Assembly: GCA_945952105.1 (NCBI GenBank)
Contig: CAMFGZ010000001.1
Span: forward strand, 248,001-312,000
Direction: 5' to 3'
Source of the DNA: an uncultured Rhodospirillaceae bacterium
GTDB lineage: Bacteria; Pseudomonadota; Alphaproteobacteria; Reyranellales; Reyranellaceae
Length of the DNA: 64,000 nt
The notes beneath the pieces were generated by a model. The model ran no database searches, was not told the DNA's origin, and worked only from the letters and a program-made list of their open reading frames with translations. The translations under genes were made by a program, and so were the position numbers. This document shows, piece by piece, positions 1 through 9,112 of this stretch (the first letter of the stretch is position 1; every line of letters begins with the position of its first letter).

Positions 1-579
1 GCCAAGCCGGCTCTCCAGCAGGGCGCGGCAGAGGATGAACGCGCCGACCGCCAGCGCCAGGATCACGTAATAGAAAAGGAGCGGCCCGCCGCGCAGGTTC
101 AGGATGTCGGAACCGGCGTCGACCTTGAGGAACAGGCCGCCCGAACCGCCGGCCCAGCCCCAATGGTCGAAGGCGATGCGCGTGAACTCGCTGAAGGCGA
201 TGGTGAGCAGGGCGAAATAGACGCCCGCCAGGGAGAAGCGGAAGCCGAGATAGCCTACGATCGACCCGGCTGCGACCGCGGCGGCGACTGCGACGAAGAC
301 GCCGGCCCACGGGCCGATCCCGTAGTGGAAGAACAGGCCGGCGGCGATGTAGCCGCCGACGCCGGCATAGAGAGCATGGCCCAGCGAGAGCTGGCCGGCG
401 AAGCCCATCATGATGTTCCAGGCCTGGCCGACGAAGGCGAAGTAGAGGACAAGGATCAGGACGGAGAGGCCGTACTTGCCGAGCAGCGCCGGCGCCACCA
501 GCAAGGCGACGAGCAGCAGGCCGAGGCCCCAGAGAGCGCGGGCCGGAACACCGTCGGTGAGACGTGTGAGGAAACTCAC
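1..579 (-). CDS. livM: Branched-chain amino acid ABC transporter permease LivM (partial)
   Basis: The 3' part runs off the left edge; 193 codons are visible. This is the second integral membrane subunit of a high-affinity branched-chain amino acid (or related amide) importer. The visible N-terminal two thirds has hydrophobic helices and the family stretch WNIMMGFAGQLSLGHA, then GYLGFRFSLAGVYFA, both typical of LivM. I chose the GTG at 579 because an in-frame ATG at 593 meets a stop after five codons, and AGGAG lies just upstream of the GTG. It starts 10 bp after the livH stop, so the two are surely co-transcribed. The ATPase genes livG and livF are expected further left, outside the window. 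Confidence 0.9.
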   Translation of the reverse strand, partial: MSFLTRLTDGVPARALWGLGLLLVALLVAPALLGKYGLSVLILVLYFAFVGQAWNIMMGFAGQLSLGHALYAGVGGYIAAGLFFHYGIGPWAGVFVAVAAAVAAGSIVGYLGFRFSLAGVYFALLTIAFSEFTRIAFDHWGWAGGSGGLFLKVDAGSDILNLRGGPLLFYYVILALAVGAFILCRALLESRLG

Positions 580-589
580 GATGCGCTCC

Positions 590-1471
590 TCATGGGCCAC
601 GCTTGCCGAACAGGCCCTGCGGCCTCAGCAGCAGCACCAGGATCAGGATGCCGAAGCTCACCATGCTCTTGAGCGACGGCTGCAGCAGGAGCCCTGCAAC
701 CGCTTCGCTGACGCCGATGAGAAGCCCGCCGGCCAGCGCACCGGTCATGCTGCCGAGGCCGCCCACGATCACGATGACGAAGGCCAGCAGCGTGTACTCG
801 GCGGCGAGGAAGGGCGTCACCGGAATGATGGTGATCATGAGTGCACCGGCCGCGCCGACGCAGGCCGCGCCCACGCCAAAGGTGAAGGCGTAGAGGCGGC
901 GGACATCGAGTCCGACGACAAGCGCGCCGAGGTTGTTGTCGGCGGCGGCGCGGATCGACTTTCCGGTGCGGGTGCGGGTGAAGAAGAGCCAGAGCAGGCC
1001 CGCGATCACCACCGCGGTGAGGGCGGCGTGGACGCGAACCGCATCGAAGACGAAGGGACCGAGCTCGTAGGAATCGAACTGCGAGTCCATCTGCACGCCG
1101 CGCGCGTCGGGACCGGCGATGACCAGCGAGGCGTTGACCAACAGGATGGCGATGGCCAGCAATAGCAGGAACTGCTGGTGTTCGGGCCGGCCGATGAAGG
1201 GTGAGATCACCGCGCGCTGCAGCGCATAGCCTGCGCCGAAGAAGATCACGGCGATCACCGGCAGGCTCAGCATCGGCGAGACCTGCAGGTATTCGAAGCC
1301 CATCCAGGCGAGGTACATGCCCACGACCATCATTTCGCCGTGCGCGAAGTTCACGACGCGCATCACGCCGAAGATCACCGACAGGCCGAGCGCCATCAGC
1401 CCGTAGACCATGCCGGTCAGCAGGCCTTTGGTGATCGCCTGGGCAAGCGAGAGAAGAAAGTCGGCGGTCAT
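590..1471 (-). CDS. livH: Branched-chain amino acid ABC transporter permease LivH
   Basis: A 293-residue integral membrane protein that pairs with LivM to form the transmembrane pore. The start GLMALGLSVIFGVMRVVNFA followed by HGEMMVVG is the classic LivH signature. Later it has GLGSMTGALAGGLLIG, the cytoplasmic EAA-type loop that docks the ATPase. It ends in LRPQGLFGKRGP, also typical. Length and helix pattern match the family (about 290 residues, eight or so helices). It lies between livK upstream and livM downstream on the same strand. The 169-bp gap to livK contains a palindromic repeat, so livH and livM may have their own promoter or partial attenuation. Confidence 0.93.
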   Translation of the reverse strand: MTADFLLSLAQAITKGLLTGMVYGLMALGLSVIFGVMRVVNFAHGEMMVVGMYLAWMGFEYLQVSPMLSLPVIAVIFFGAGYALQRAVISPFIGRPEHQQFLLLLAIAILLVNASLVIAGPDARGVQMDSQFDSYELGPFVFDAVRVHAALTAVVIAGLLWLFFTRTRTGKSIRAAADNNLGALVVGLDVRRLYAFTFGVGAACVGAAGALMITIIPVTPFLAAEYTLLAFVIVIVGGLGSMTGALAGGLLIGVSEAVAGLLLQPSLKSMVSFGILILVLLLRPQGLFGKRGP

Positions 1472-1522
1472 CGGCTCATGCTCTCCGCCTGTGCGGCGGG
1501 ACGGGCAATTCCCATATGATTC

Positions 1523-1619
1523 AAGGATCCCTTACTTCGTTCGGGATGACACTGTGTTAACATCGGCGCACGGCGCCAACATCGACAATGGTGTCATCCC
1601 GATCGAAGGGCGGATCCTT
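1523..1619. repeat. Dispersed palindromic repeat, copy 1
   Basis: Two arms at 1523-1552 and 1591-1619 are near reverse complements, both holding the core CGGGATGACAC/GTGTCATCCCG and an outer AAGGATCC/GGATCCTT. The arms are separated by about 38 bp. The same GTCATCCCGA core recurs at 53495-53602 and 60973-61044. It lies between livK and livH. It looks like a REP/MITE-type non-coding repeat; no transposase is nearby. Confidence 0.7.
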
Positions 1620-1640
1620 CGATTTTCTCGGAACGCAGGA

Positions 1641-2891
1641 TCAGCTGCGGCGCTTGTCGTTCCACGGCGGCATCGGGAAGACGAGCGGAGCGGCGGCAGA
1701 TTCGAGCGGCAGGACGACCGTGGGCTTGCGCTTCAGGTTCTCGACGGCCGTGGCCTTGATGTTGACGTTCTGGCCCTTGGCGTCGAACTGGATCGGACCG
1801 CCCACCATCACGTGCTGGTCGATCTTGATCTTGCGCAGCGCCTCCATCAGGTCGCCGGGCTTGGTCGACTTGGCGGCGAGCCAGGCCTGGGCGGCGATCA
1901 GGATGCCCTCGAAGGTGAAGCCGCCGTTGAGGTCGAGCTGGTCGTTCGGATACTTGGCGGCGTGGCGCTTCTCGAGGGAGGCGGTCATGGCCGACTTCGG
2001 GTCGAGCCACGGCACGTTCGAGATCATGTACTCGCCGTACTTGCCCATGGTCTTGAGGAAGTCCTGCTCGTAGAGGCCGGGTGCGCCGGGGTTCAGGACG
2101 CCCATCGGCTCCCAGCGCTGCTTCACCATTTCCTGCACCAGCAGCTTGGCATCGTTCAGGCGGCTGACCGGCAGCAACAGCTCGGCCTTGGTGGCCTTGG
2201 CCTTGGCGACCTCTACGGAGAGGTCCTTGGCCGCAACGTCGTAGCTGATCGTGTCGACCAGCTCGTAGGGCATGTCGAGCTTGGGGAAGAGGGCCTTGAT
2301 GCCGTTGATCATCGAGGTGCCGAACGTGTCGTTCACGCTCATCAGCACGGCGGTCTTCGGCGTCTTGCCCGAGACCTTGAAGATTTCCTTGTGCAGGGCC
2401 AGCGCGCCGGTGATCAGCATCGGCGCCGTCGGGAAGTTGCGCACGACGAACTTGTAGCCCTGTTCGGTAATCTGCGGCGCGGCCGCGATGTTGACCACCA
2501 GCGGCACGCCGCGCTGCTCGCAGACCTGGGCGATGGCGATGGTCTGGCCGGAATCGAAGGCGCCGACGAGGATGTGGCAGCCCGCGTCGATCGCCTTCTC
2601 CGCCTGGGTGCGCGCCACGTCCGGCTTGGTCTCGGTGTCGTAGTTCACGATGTCGAGCTTCACCGGCAGCTTCATGTCGGCGAACACCTCGTTCGCGACG
2701 TCCGCACCGCGCTTGCAGGCCTGGCCGATCTGCGCCTGCAGGCCGGAAGTCGGCAGCAGCAGGCCGACCTTGAGGTTGGCCGGCGCTCCCTGGGCAAAAG
2801 CCTCGCGTAGCGGGAGCGGGGCACCGAGCAGGGCGGCGCCTGCGAAAGTAGCTTGCCCGAGGCGACGGCGGGTGAAATTGCGGCCGGTCAT
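1641..2891 (-). CDS. livK: Branched-chain amino acid ABC transporter substrate-binding protein
   Basis: A 416-residue periplasmic binding protein of the Leu/Ile/Val-binding type (peripla_BP_6). The N-terminus has a twin-arginine-like signal, RRRLGQATFAGAALLG, cut near AFAQG. Family stretches are LKVGLLLPTSGLQAQIG at the mature N-terminus, GAFDSGQTIAIAQVCEQRGV, and DLNGGFTFEGILIAAQA near the end. The start at 2891 has a strong GGGAGGAG site. Its substrate may be amides or aromatic compounds rather than leucine, because this subgroup often sits in catabolic clusters. It precedes livH and livM and presumably feeds the same transporter. Confidence 0.92.
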   Translation of the reverse strand: MTGRNFTRRRLGQATFAGAALLGAPLPLREAFAQGAPANLKVGLLLPTSGLQAQIGQACKRGADVANEVFADMKLPVKLDIVNYDTETKPDVARTQAEKAIDAGCHILVGAFDSGQTIAIAQVCEQRGVPLVVNIAAAPQITEQGYKFVVRNFPTAPMLITGALALHKEIFKVSGKTPKTAVLMSVNDTFGTSMINGIKALFPKLDMPYELVDTISYDVAAKDLSVEVAKAKATKAELLLPVSRLNDAKLLVQEMVKQRWEPMGVLNPGAPGLYEQDFLKTMGKYGEYMISNVPWLDPKSAMTASLEKRHAAKYPNDQLDLNGGFTFEGILIAAQAWLAAKSTKPGDLMEALRKIKIDQHVMVGGPIQFDAKGQNVNIKATAVENLKRKPTVVLPLESAAAPLVFPMPPWNDKRRS

Positions 2892-2964
2892 TGCGGCTCC
2901 TCCCTATGGATTTTGCTGGGTCGGACTATAGAGACGGTCCCGGTGGCATGCTAGGTGGGCCACC

Positions 2965-3846
2965 ATGATCCACGCCCTTGCCGACCTGAACCGCGCGGCC
3001 CCTGCGGACTTCTGCGCCGCCATCGGCGATACCTTCGAACTGGGGCCCTGGGTCGCCGAGGCCGTCGCCGCCCGCCGTCCTTTCGCCACCGTCGCGGCGC
3101 TGCATGAAGCGATGATGGGAGCGGTCCGCGCCGCGCCGCGCGAGCGCCAGCTCGAATTCGTGTGTGGCCATCCCGACCTCGCCGGCAAGGCGGCCCGCGC
3201 GGGCGCGCTGACCGAGGAGTCGCGGCACGAGCAGGCGAGCGTCGGCCTCGACACGCTCTCGGAGGAGGAATTCGCACGGTTCCATCGACTGAACGATGCC
3301 TACAAGGCGAAGTTCGGCTTTCCCTTCATCGTCTGCGTGCGGCGTCACACCCGCAATTCGATCCTGAACCAGTTCGAGCGCCGCCTGCGCCACGACACCG
3401 TGACCGAGTTCGCCACGGCTCTGCAGGAGATCGCCTTCATCACCCGGCTTCGCATTGCCGCGAAGGTCACCGGCGACGGAATGCCCAAGGTGAACGGCCG
3501 GCTGAGCACCCATGTGCTCGATACCCATGCCGGCCGCCCGGCGATCGGCGTCGCCATCGAGCTTTACGAATTCGCGGGCGAACGGGCCCATCTCATCGCG
3601 ACCTCCGTGACCAATGCCGACGGCCGCACCGATGCGCCGCTGATCGGCGGCAAGCCCCTGCCGGTCGGGCGATACGAGCTGCGGTTTGCCGTGGGTGACC
3701 ACTTCCGCAGCAGGGGCATAGAGCAGGGCGATCCGCCTTTTCTCGACATCGTGCCTTTACGCTTTTCCATCGCCGAGCCGGAGGGGCATTATCACGTGCC
3801 GCTGCTCTGCACGCCGTGGAGCTATTCGACTTATCGCGGAAGTTAA
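2965..3846 (+). CDS. Fused OHCU decarboxylase / 5-hydroxyisourate hydrolase
   Basis: A 293-residue fusion of the two enzymes that follow urate oxidase in urate breakdown to S-allantoin. Residues 1-170 are the decarboxylase (UraD) domain, with the catalytic-His motif [10 protein letters not shown] and [12 protein letters not shown]. Residues about 178-293 are the transthyretin-like hydrolase (UraH/HiuH), opening with [16 protein letters not shown] and ending in the diagnostic YRGS. The hydrolase acts first, so the domain order is the reverse of the pathway order. Plant transthyretin-like proteins have the same order. Urate oxidase is not seen nearby. The next gene starts only 20 bp downstream, suggesting one transcript. 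Confidence 0.92.
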   Translation: MIHALADLNRAAPADFCAAIGDTFELGPWVAEAVAARRPFATVAALHEAMMGAVRAAPRERQLEFVCGHPDLAGKAARAGALTEESRHEQASVGLDTLSEEEFARFHRLNDAYKAKFGFPFIVCVRRHTRNSILNQFERRLRHDTVTEFATALQEIAFITRLRIAAKVTGDGMPKVNGRLSTHVLDTHAGRPAIGVAIELYEFAGERAHLIATSVTNADGRTDAPLIGGKPLPVGRYELRFAVGDHFRSRGIEQGDPPFLDIVPLRFSIAEPEGHYHVPLLCTPWSYSTYRGS

Positions 3847-3866
3847 GAGACAACGGAGGAGAACCA

Positions 3867-5306
3867 ATGACGAGCTACAGCGACGTTTCCCTGATGATCG
3901 ATGGGGCCTGGACCAAGGGCGCCAACGGCCGGACGATTCCGGTCATCAATCCAGCGACTGAAGAAGTGATCGGCCAGGTGGCCCATGCCGAGAAGGCCGA
4001 CCTCGACCGCGCGCTCGAAGCCGCCGAGAAGGGCTTTCAGGAATGGCGCAAGGTCTCGCCGTTCGATCGCTACAAGATCATGCGCAAGGCCGCCGAGCTG
4101 ATCCGCCAGCGCGCTGACGAGATCGCGCCGATCATGACCCTGGAGCAGGGCAAGCCGGTGATCGAGGCCAAGGGCGAGACGCTGCTGGCCGCCGACATCA
4201 TCGAATGGATGGCCGAGGAAGGCCGCCGCACCTATGGCCGCATCGTGCCCGCTCGCCTGCCCAACGTACACCAGCTCGTGATGAAGGAGCCGGTCGGACC
4301 GGTCGCCGCCTTCACGCCGTGGAACTTCCCGATCAACCAGGTGGTGCGCAAGGCTTCGGCCGCGCTGGCCACCGGCTGCTCGATCATCGTGAAGGGCCCC
4401 GAGGACACACCCGGCTCGTGCGCGCAGCTCATCAAGGCCTTCGTCGACGCCGGGGTGCCCAAGGGCGTGATCCAGCTCGTCTACGGCGTGCCGTCGGAGA
4501 TCAGCGAATATCTGATCCCGCATCCGATCATCAAGAAGGTGACGTTCACCGGCTCGACGCCGGTCGGCAAGCAGCTCGCCGCCCTCGCCGGTGCGCACAT
4601 GAAGCGCGTGACCATGGAGCTGGGCGGGCATTCGCCGGCCATCGTGTTCGAGGACGCCGACGTCGACCAGGCGGTGAATGTCCTGGGCGCCAACAAGTTC
4701 CGCAACGCCGGCCAGGTCTGCGTGGCCCCGACCCGCTTCCTGGTGCACGAGAAGGTCTATCCGGAATTCGTCGAGAAGTTCACGGCCTACGCCAAGAACA
4801 TCAAGGTCGGCAACGGCCTCGAGGCCGATACCCGCATGGGCCCGCTCGTCGCCGAGCGCCGCCTGCATGCGATCGACGGCTTCGTGAGCGACGCGCTGGC
4901 CAAGGGCGCCAAGGTCCAGACCGGCGGCCAGCGCAAGGGCAACAAGGGCTATTTCTACGAGCCGACCGTCCTCACCGACGTGCCGCTCGACGCCAGGATC
5001 ATGAACGAGGAACCGTTCGGCCCGCTGGCGCCGATCTCGCCGTTCAAGGATTTCGACGGCGTTATGAAGGAAGCCAACCGCCTGCCATGGGGCCTCGCGG
5101 CCTACGCCTACACCACGAACTCGAAGACCATGGCGCAGGTCGGCGCCGCCTTCGAGAGCGGCATGGTGTCGATCAACCACCATGGCCTTGCCCTGCCGGA
5201 AGTGCCGTTCGGCGGCATGAAGGACTCGGGCTACGGTTCGGAGGGCGGTATCGAGGCGCTCGAGGCCTACCTGAACACGAAGTTCATCAGCCAGCTCGGC
5301 ATGTAA
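3867..5306 (+). CDS. gabD: NAD(P)-dependent aldehyde dehydrogenase, succinate-semialdehyde dehydrogenase type
   Basis: A 479-residue aldehyde dehydrogenase with the family landmarks [12 protein letters not shown], the FTGSTPVGK cofactor loop, the general-base Glu in [10 protein letters not shown], and the catalytic Cys in [14 protein letters not shown]. The C-terminal [19 protein letters not shown] is typical of the succinate-semialdehyde and related semialdehyde group. The ATG at 3867 is preceded by GGAGGA at 3855-3860. An upstream in-frame start at 3816 would overlap the ureide gene and lacks a site. The substrate is inferred only; ketoglutarate semialdehyde or other short semialdehydes are possible. 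A strong terminator follows. Confidence 0.88.
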   Translation: MTSYSDVSLMIDGAWTKGANGRTIPVINPATEEVIGQVAHAEKADLDRALEAAEKGFQEWRKVSPFDRYKIMRKAAELIRQRADEIAPIMTLEQGKPVIEAKGETLLAADIIEWMAEEGRRTYGRIVPARLPNVHQLVMKEPVGPVAAFTPWNFPINQVVRKASAALATGCSIIVKGPEDTPGSCAQLIKAFVDAGVPKGVIQLVYGVPSEISEYLIPHPIIKKVTFTGSTPVGKQLAALAGAHMKRVTMELGGHSPAIVFEDADVDQAVNVLGANKFRNAGQVCVAPTRFLVHEKVYPEFVEKFTAYAKNIKVGNGLEADTRMGPLVAERRLHAIDGFVSDALAKGAKVQTGGQRKGNKGYFYEPTVLTDVPLDARIMNEEPFGPLAPISPFKDFDGVMKEANRLPWGLAAYAYTTNSKTMAQVGAAFESGMVSINHHGLALPEVPFGGMKDSGYGSEGGIEALEAYLNTKFISQLGM

Positions 5307-5330
5307 AATCGCCGCAGATTGCGGAATACG

Positions 5331-5363
5331 GCCCTCCTCCGAGAGATCGGAGGAGGGCTTTTT
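5331..5363 (+). terminator. Rho-independent terminator after the aldehyde dehydrogenase
   Basis: A perfect 11-bp GC-rich stem, GCCCTCCTCCG at 5331-5341 pairing with CGGAGGAGGGC at 5348-5358, has a six-base loop and is followed by TTTTT. It ends the transcript running from 2965 or 3867. Confidence 0.92.
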
Positions 5364-5461
5364 CGTGGAAGGCGTCGCTCTCCGAAACCATGGGCAAACA
5401 CACGCTCGCCTTTTGGCCGAGCCGATCTATACGGGTCGCGTATGGATCGAGGAGCGTTGAA

Positions 5462-6436
5462 ATGAAGCGTAGGAATGTTCTGGCCGCCCTGGGCGGTCTT
5501 CCGGTGGCTGCCGCACTGGGTTCGCGGGCGCAGGCACAGGAGGCTTATCCCGCGCGCGTCGTGAAGATCCTGGTGCCGTTCGGACCGGGCGGTTCGACCG
5601 ACATCATCGCCCGCCTGATCGGCAAGCAGCTCGAGACGGTGACGGGCAAGCCGTTCGTCATCGAGAACAAGGCCGGCGCCACCGGCATGATCGGCACGAC
5701 GCAGGTCAAGAACGCGCCTGCCGACGGCTACACGCTGCTGCTCGGCTCGACCAGCACGCTGGGCGCCAATCCCAGCCTCTACAAGACCATGACTTACGAA
5801 CCGTCGGATTTCACGACGGTCGCCGTCAACGGCGCGACCGGCAACTTCATGCTGGTGAAGCCCGATGCGCCGTACAAGACGGTGCCGGAGTTCGTCGAAT
5901 ACGCCAAGAAGCAGACCAAGCCGCTCTTCTCCGGCTACGGCAATGCCTCCTCGCGCGTCCCGGCCGCCCTGTTCGAGGTGACGACCGGTGTGAAGTTCGA
6001 GGAAGTCGCCTATCGCGACGCCGTTGCCTCGATCCAGGATCTCCACGCCGGCCGCGTCGACTGCGTGTTCCCCGACCAGGTGGTCGGCGAGAGCTACGTC
6101 CGATCGGGATATGTCCGCGCGCTCGCCGTCACGTCGAAGGAGCGCTCGCCGCTCTTCCCCGATGTGCCGGCCATCGCCGAGACCTATCCGAGCTACGTGA
6201 TCATCGCCTATTCGTGCTTCTCCGTGCGCAAGGAGACGCCGGAGGACATCAAGAAGAAACTGAACCGGCTCATCATGGACGCGATCTATGAGCCGGCCAT
6301 CCTGGAGCGCGTGAAGCAACTCGGCTTCATCCCGCCGCCGAAGGACTGGACCATCGAGCAGTGCGATGCCTTCGTGGCGAAGGAACGCGAGGATTGGACC
6401 AAGTACATCAAGCTCGCGAAGATCGAGCCGCAGTAA
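5462..6436 (+). CDS. Bug-family tripartite tricarboxylate-type solute receptor
   Basis: A 324-residue exported solute-binding protein of the Bug (TctC-like) family, which binds carboxylates and other small organic acids in the periplasm. The signal peptide MKRRNVLAALGGLPVAAAL ends near AQAQEAYPAR. Family motifs are VPFGPGGSTDIIARLIG, ENKAGATGMIGTTQVKNAPADG cut short by the YTLLLGST strand, and a central YKT/TVPEFVEYAKK region. No TctA or TctB membrane partner lies nearby, as is common for the many orphan Bug receptors in these bacteria. It comes after a terminator, so it has its own promoter. Confidence 0.9.
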   Translation: MKRRNVLAALGGLPVAAALGSRAQAQEAYPARVVKILVPFGPGGSTDIIARLIGKQLETVTGKPFVIENKAGATGMIGTTQVKNAPADGYTLLLGSTSTLGANPSLYKTMTYEPSDFTTVAVNGATGNFMLVKPDAPYKTVPEFVEYAKKQTKPLFSGYGNASSRVPAALFEVTTGVKFEEVAYRDAVASIQDLHAGRVDCVFPDQVVGESYVRSGYVRALAVTSKERSPLFPDVPAIAETYPSYVIIAYSCFSVRKETPEDIKKKLNRLIMDAIYEPAILERVKQLGFIPPPKDWTIEQCDAFVAKEREDWTKYIKLAKIEPQ

Positions 6437-6512
6437 GACGCGACAGAACGAACGGCGGCGGTCCGGGCGGCGGTGTTGCGCCGCCCGGGCTGCCCGCTAA
6501 GCTCCGGCCTAA

Positions 6513-7499
6513 ATGAGGGGGCGGATGCGGGAGATTGCCAGGAGAAGCCTGCTGGGCGGGCTGATGGCGGCAGGCGTTGCAGGACAGACGCGCGCCGATG
6601 ACTGGCCGACGCGTAGCGTCTCGTGGATCGTGCCGTTTCCGGCCGGCGGCGGCTCCGACATGTTCGCCCGCCCGATCGCCGCGCGCGTGGCCGACTCGAT
6701 CGGCCAGTCGGTGGTGATCGACAATCGCAGCGGTGCCGGTGGAACCGTCGGCACGGCGGTCGCGGCCCGCGCGGCACCCGATGGCTACACGCTGCTGGTG
6801 GGCGATACGGGCCTCGCCTATGCGCCGACCGTCTATCCGCGTGCCGGCTTCGACTTCCTGCGCGACTTCGCGCCCATCGCCGCCTTCGGCCGCGTGCCTT
6901 ACGCGCTGGTGATCAATCCCGCGAAGCTCGACGTGCCCAATCTCGAGGCCTTCATCGAGATGGCGAAGAAGGCGCCGGGTGGCATCGACATCGGTTCGGC
7001 CGGCCTCGGCACCGTGACGCATCTCGCCATCGGCCTGTTCGAGGGCAGGGCAGGGGTGAAGCTGACGCACGTTCCCTATCGCGGCGGCGCGCCGATGTTG
7101 CAGGACCTGCTGGCCGGCCAGATCGGCGCGGCCTTCGTGCTCGTGACCGCCGTGGCGGGCTACGTCCGCTCGGGCAAGCTGAAGGCACTGGCGGTGATCA
7201 ATCGCCGTCGCGACGCGCTGCTGCCCGACGTGCCGACGGCGCACGAGGCGGGGCTGCCGGATTTTCGCATCACCACCTGGTTCGGCCTGTTCGCGCCGGC
7301 CCGCACGCCCGACGCGATCCTCGACCGAATCCATGCCGCCGTGCAGCAGGCGCTGGGATCGGACGAGGTGAAGCGCCTGTGGGCCGAGCATGGAGCGCGG
7401 GTCGAACTGGAAAGCCGCGCCGACTTCGCAAACTTTATCGGTCGCGAGGTCGAGCGGTGGAGCCGCATCGCCAAGGCTGCCTCCGTCCAGATGGAGTAG
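6513..7499 (+). CDS. Bug-family tripartite tricarboxylate-type solute receptor (second)
   Basis: A 328-residue paralogue of the preceding gene with a twin-arginine-like leader (IARRSLLGGLMAAGVAG) and the motifs WIVPFPAGGGSDMFARPIA and DNRSGAGGTVGTAVAARAAP. Later HVPYRGGAPMLQDLLAGQIG is the usual ligand-loop region. The start is ambiguous between ATG 6513 and ATG 6525; the second gives a more compact signal peptide. The gene is 76 bp after the first receptor and the two are quite diverged, so this is an old duplication or independent acquisition. The ligand is unknown. Confidence 0.88.
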   Translation: MRGRMREIARRSLLGGLMAAGVAGQTRADDWPTRSVSWIVPFPAGGGSDMFARPIAARVADSIGQSVVIDNRSGAGGTVGTAVAARAAPDGYTLLVGDTGLAYAPTVYPRAGFDFLRDFAPIAAFGRVPYALVINPAKLDVPNLEAFIEMAKKAPGGIDIGSAGLGTVTHLAIGLFEGRAGVKLTHVPYRGGAPMLQDLLAGQIGAAFVLVTAVAGYVRSGKLKALAVINRRRDALLPDVPTAHEAGLPDFRITTWFGLFAPARTPDAILDRIHAAVQQALGSDEVKRLWAEHGARVELESRADFANFIGREVERWSRIAKAASVQME

Positions 7500-7503
7500 T
7501 TTC

Positions 7504-8250
7504 TCAGGTCTGCCCGCCGCCGTTCACCTGGATCATCTGGCAGTTCACGTAGGCGCCGCCGTCGGAGACCAGCAGGCCGAGCACCGAGCCGATCTCGGCC
7601 GGCGTGCCCATGCGACCGAGCGGGACCTTGGCCATAGTCTCTAGGCGGTGATGGTTCGACTCGTCGTCGTCCTCGACATCGGCCGAGATGGGGCCGGGCG
7701 AGATCGCGTTGACGGTGATGCCCTTCGGTCCGAACTCCTTGCCGAGCGCCTTGGTGAGGCCCCAGACGCCGTGCTTGGCGACCGAGACCGGCGCGCGGCC
7801 AGCATAGCCGTGCATGGCGTTCATACCGGTGAAGTTGACGATGCGGCCCCAGCCCTTCTTCACCATGCCGGGCAGGCAGGCCTGCGCCAGCCACACCGCG
7901 GCGTCGAGATCGACCGAGATGACGCGGCGCCAGTCGGCCTCGCTCATTTCGAGGAAGGGCTTTGCCGGCCGCAGCGCTGCGTTGTTCACCAGCACGTCGA
8001 CCGAACCGAACTTCGCGATGGCTTCCCGAGCCATGCGGCGGCATTCCTCGGGACTGCCGACATCGGCCATCGCCACCATCGCCTCGACACCGAGCGCGGA
8101 CGCTTCCTTGGCGACGGACTCGCAGGCCTTGCGGTCGGAGGAGCCGTTGATCACGACGTCATAGCCCATCCTGGCGAGTGTCAGCACACAGGCCCGGCCG
8201 ATGTTTCGGCCTGCGCCGGTCACCAAAGCTGTTCTCCGCGACGTGGCCAT
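7504..8250 (-). CDS. Short-chain dehydrogenase/reductase fold protein lacking the usual Tyr
   Basis: A 248-residue Rossmann-fold SDR. The cofactor loop TGAGRNIG (residues 11-18), the NNA motif near residue 89, and the C-terminal PGPISAD region are all present. At the catalytic site the expected Y-x-x-x-K reads V-S-V-A-K (residues 155-159), so the Tyr is Val. The Ser normally 13 residues earlier is Gly142 in NFTGMNAM. I checked this on the nucleotide sequence near 7770-7800. The enzyme may use a different chemistry, act as a hydratase-like or regulatory SDR, or be inactive. It ends 5 bp from the second Bug receptor stop, in convergent orientation. Confidence 0.85.
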   Translation of the reverse strand: MATSRRTALVTGAGRNIGRACVLTLARMGYDVVINGSSDRKACESVAKEASALGVEAMVAMADVGSPEECRRMAREAIAKFGSVDVLVNNAALRPAKPFLEMSEADWRRVISVDLDAAVWLAQACLPGMVKKGWGRIVNFTGMNAMHGYAGRAPVSVAKHGVWGLTKALGKEFGPKGITVNAISPGPISADVEDDDESNHHRLETMAKVPLGRMGTPAEIGSVLGLLVSDGGAYVNCQMIQVNGGGQT

Positions 8251-8289
8251 CTTCTATATCTCCCGCTTCATAGGTTCAGAGGGCGTGAC

Positions 8290-9072
8290 GTGGAGCTAAA
8301 GACAATTTCGCTCGGCCAGCGCTCGGCGCGAGTCTGGACCGGCGGCACCGGCGAGGCAATCGTGCTGCTGCACGGCGGATGGGCGGGCGCGGAAGCCTAC
8401 TGGTCGACTATCACCGACGATCTCGAACGCACGCATCTCGTGGTCGCGCCGGAGTTGCCGCCGATTCACTCGCCCGACGGACTGCCGGGCTTCGTCGCCT
8501 ATGCCGATTGGCTCGCCGAGTTGCTGACGGCGCTGGGCGTCGAGCGCGCGACTCTCGTCGGCAATTCGCTGGGCGCAACCGTCGGCTGGTGCTTCGCCGG
8601 CCGATACCCCGAACGCTGTGCCCGCCTCGTGCTGGTGAACGGCTATCAGCCACCGATCTACTCGAAGATGCTGCGCTGGCTCGCCGGCAAGACGCCGATC
8701 CGCTCGCTGGCGCGCGGCAACCTTCTGCGCCTGCATTTTGGGCCCGAGGTCATCCCGCTTGCCTTCCACGATCGCAGCAAGATACCGGCCGATATCGCCC
8801 GGAGCCTGGAGAGCTTCACCGCCGCCGACGCGGACCGGGTCCTCGATCGGCTCCTGTCCGGCGAAGAAGCGACACCGCCGCCCAAGGGCTCCGTCCTCCT
8901 GATCTGGGGCGAAGCCGACCGCTCGCCCGTCCTCGACAAGAACGGCGCGCGGAAGATGCGCCTGTCGCTGGAGCAATCGCGTCTGGTGACGATCCCGGAA
9001 GCGGGCCACCTGCCGCAGATCGAGCGCCCGGCTGAGTTCCTGCGGGCGTTGCGGGGGTATCTGAAGCGATAA
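8290..9072 (+). CDS. Alpha/beta hydrolase
   Basis: A 260-residue alpha/beta hydrolase. The oxyanion segment LLHGGWAGA, the nucleophile elbow LVGNSLGATVGW (Ser), an acid in LLIWGEADRSPV (Asp), and the base in PEAGHLPQIERP (His) form a complete triad in the standard order. It resembles the MhpC/dienelactone-type soluble esterases and lyases, but the substrate cannot be read from sequence. The start is a GTG at 8290; no better in-frame start with a site is seen. It diverges from the SDR gene with only 39 bp between them, so they probably share a control region. Confidence 0.85.
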   Translation: MELKTISLGQRSARVWTGGTGEAIVLLHGGWAGAEAYWSTITDDLERTHLVVAPELPPIHSPDGLPGFVAYADWLAELLTALGVERATLVGNSLGATVGWCFAGRYPERCARLVLVNGYQPPIYSKMLRWLAGKTPIRSLARGNLLRLHFGPEVIPLAFHDRSKIPADIARSLESFTAADADRVLDRLLSGEEATPPPKGSVLLIWGEADRSPVLDKNGARKMRLSLEQSRLVTIPEAGHLPQIERPAEFLRALRGYLKR

Positions 9073-9112
9073 CATAGTGACGGGCCCGGCGCAGGCGTTC
9101 GAGGAGACGATC

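Noticed and set aside
4205..5461. N-terminal extension joining the aldehyde dehydrogenase region to the first Bug receptor
   Set aside because: The frame only reads through the dehydrogenase out of frame and across a strong terminator; the receptor's own signal peptide begins at 5462.
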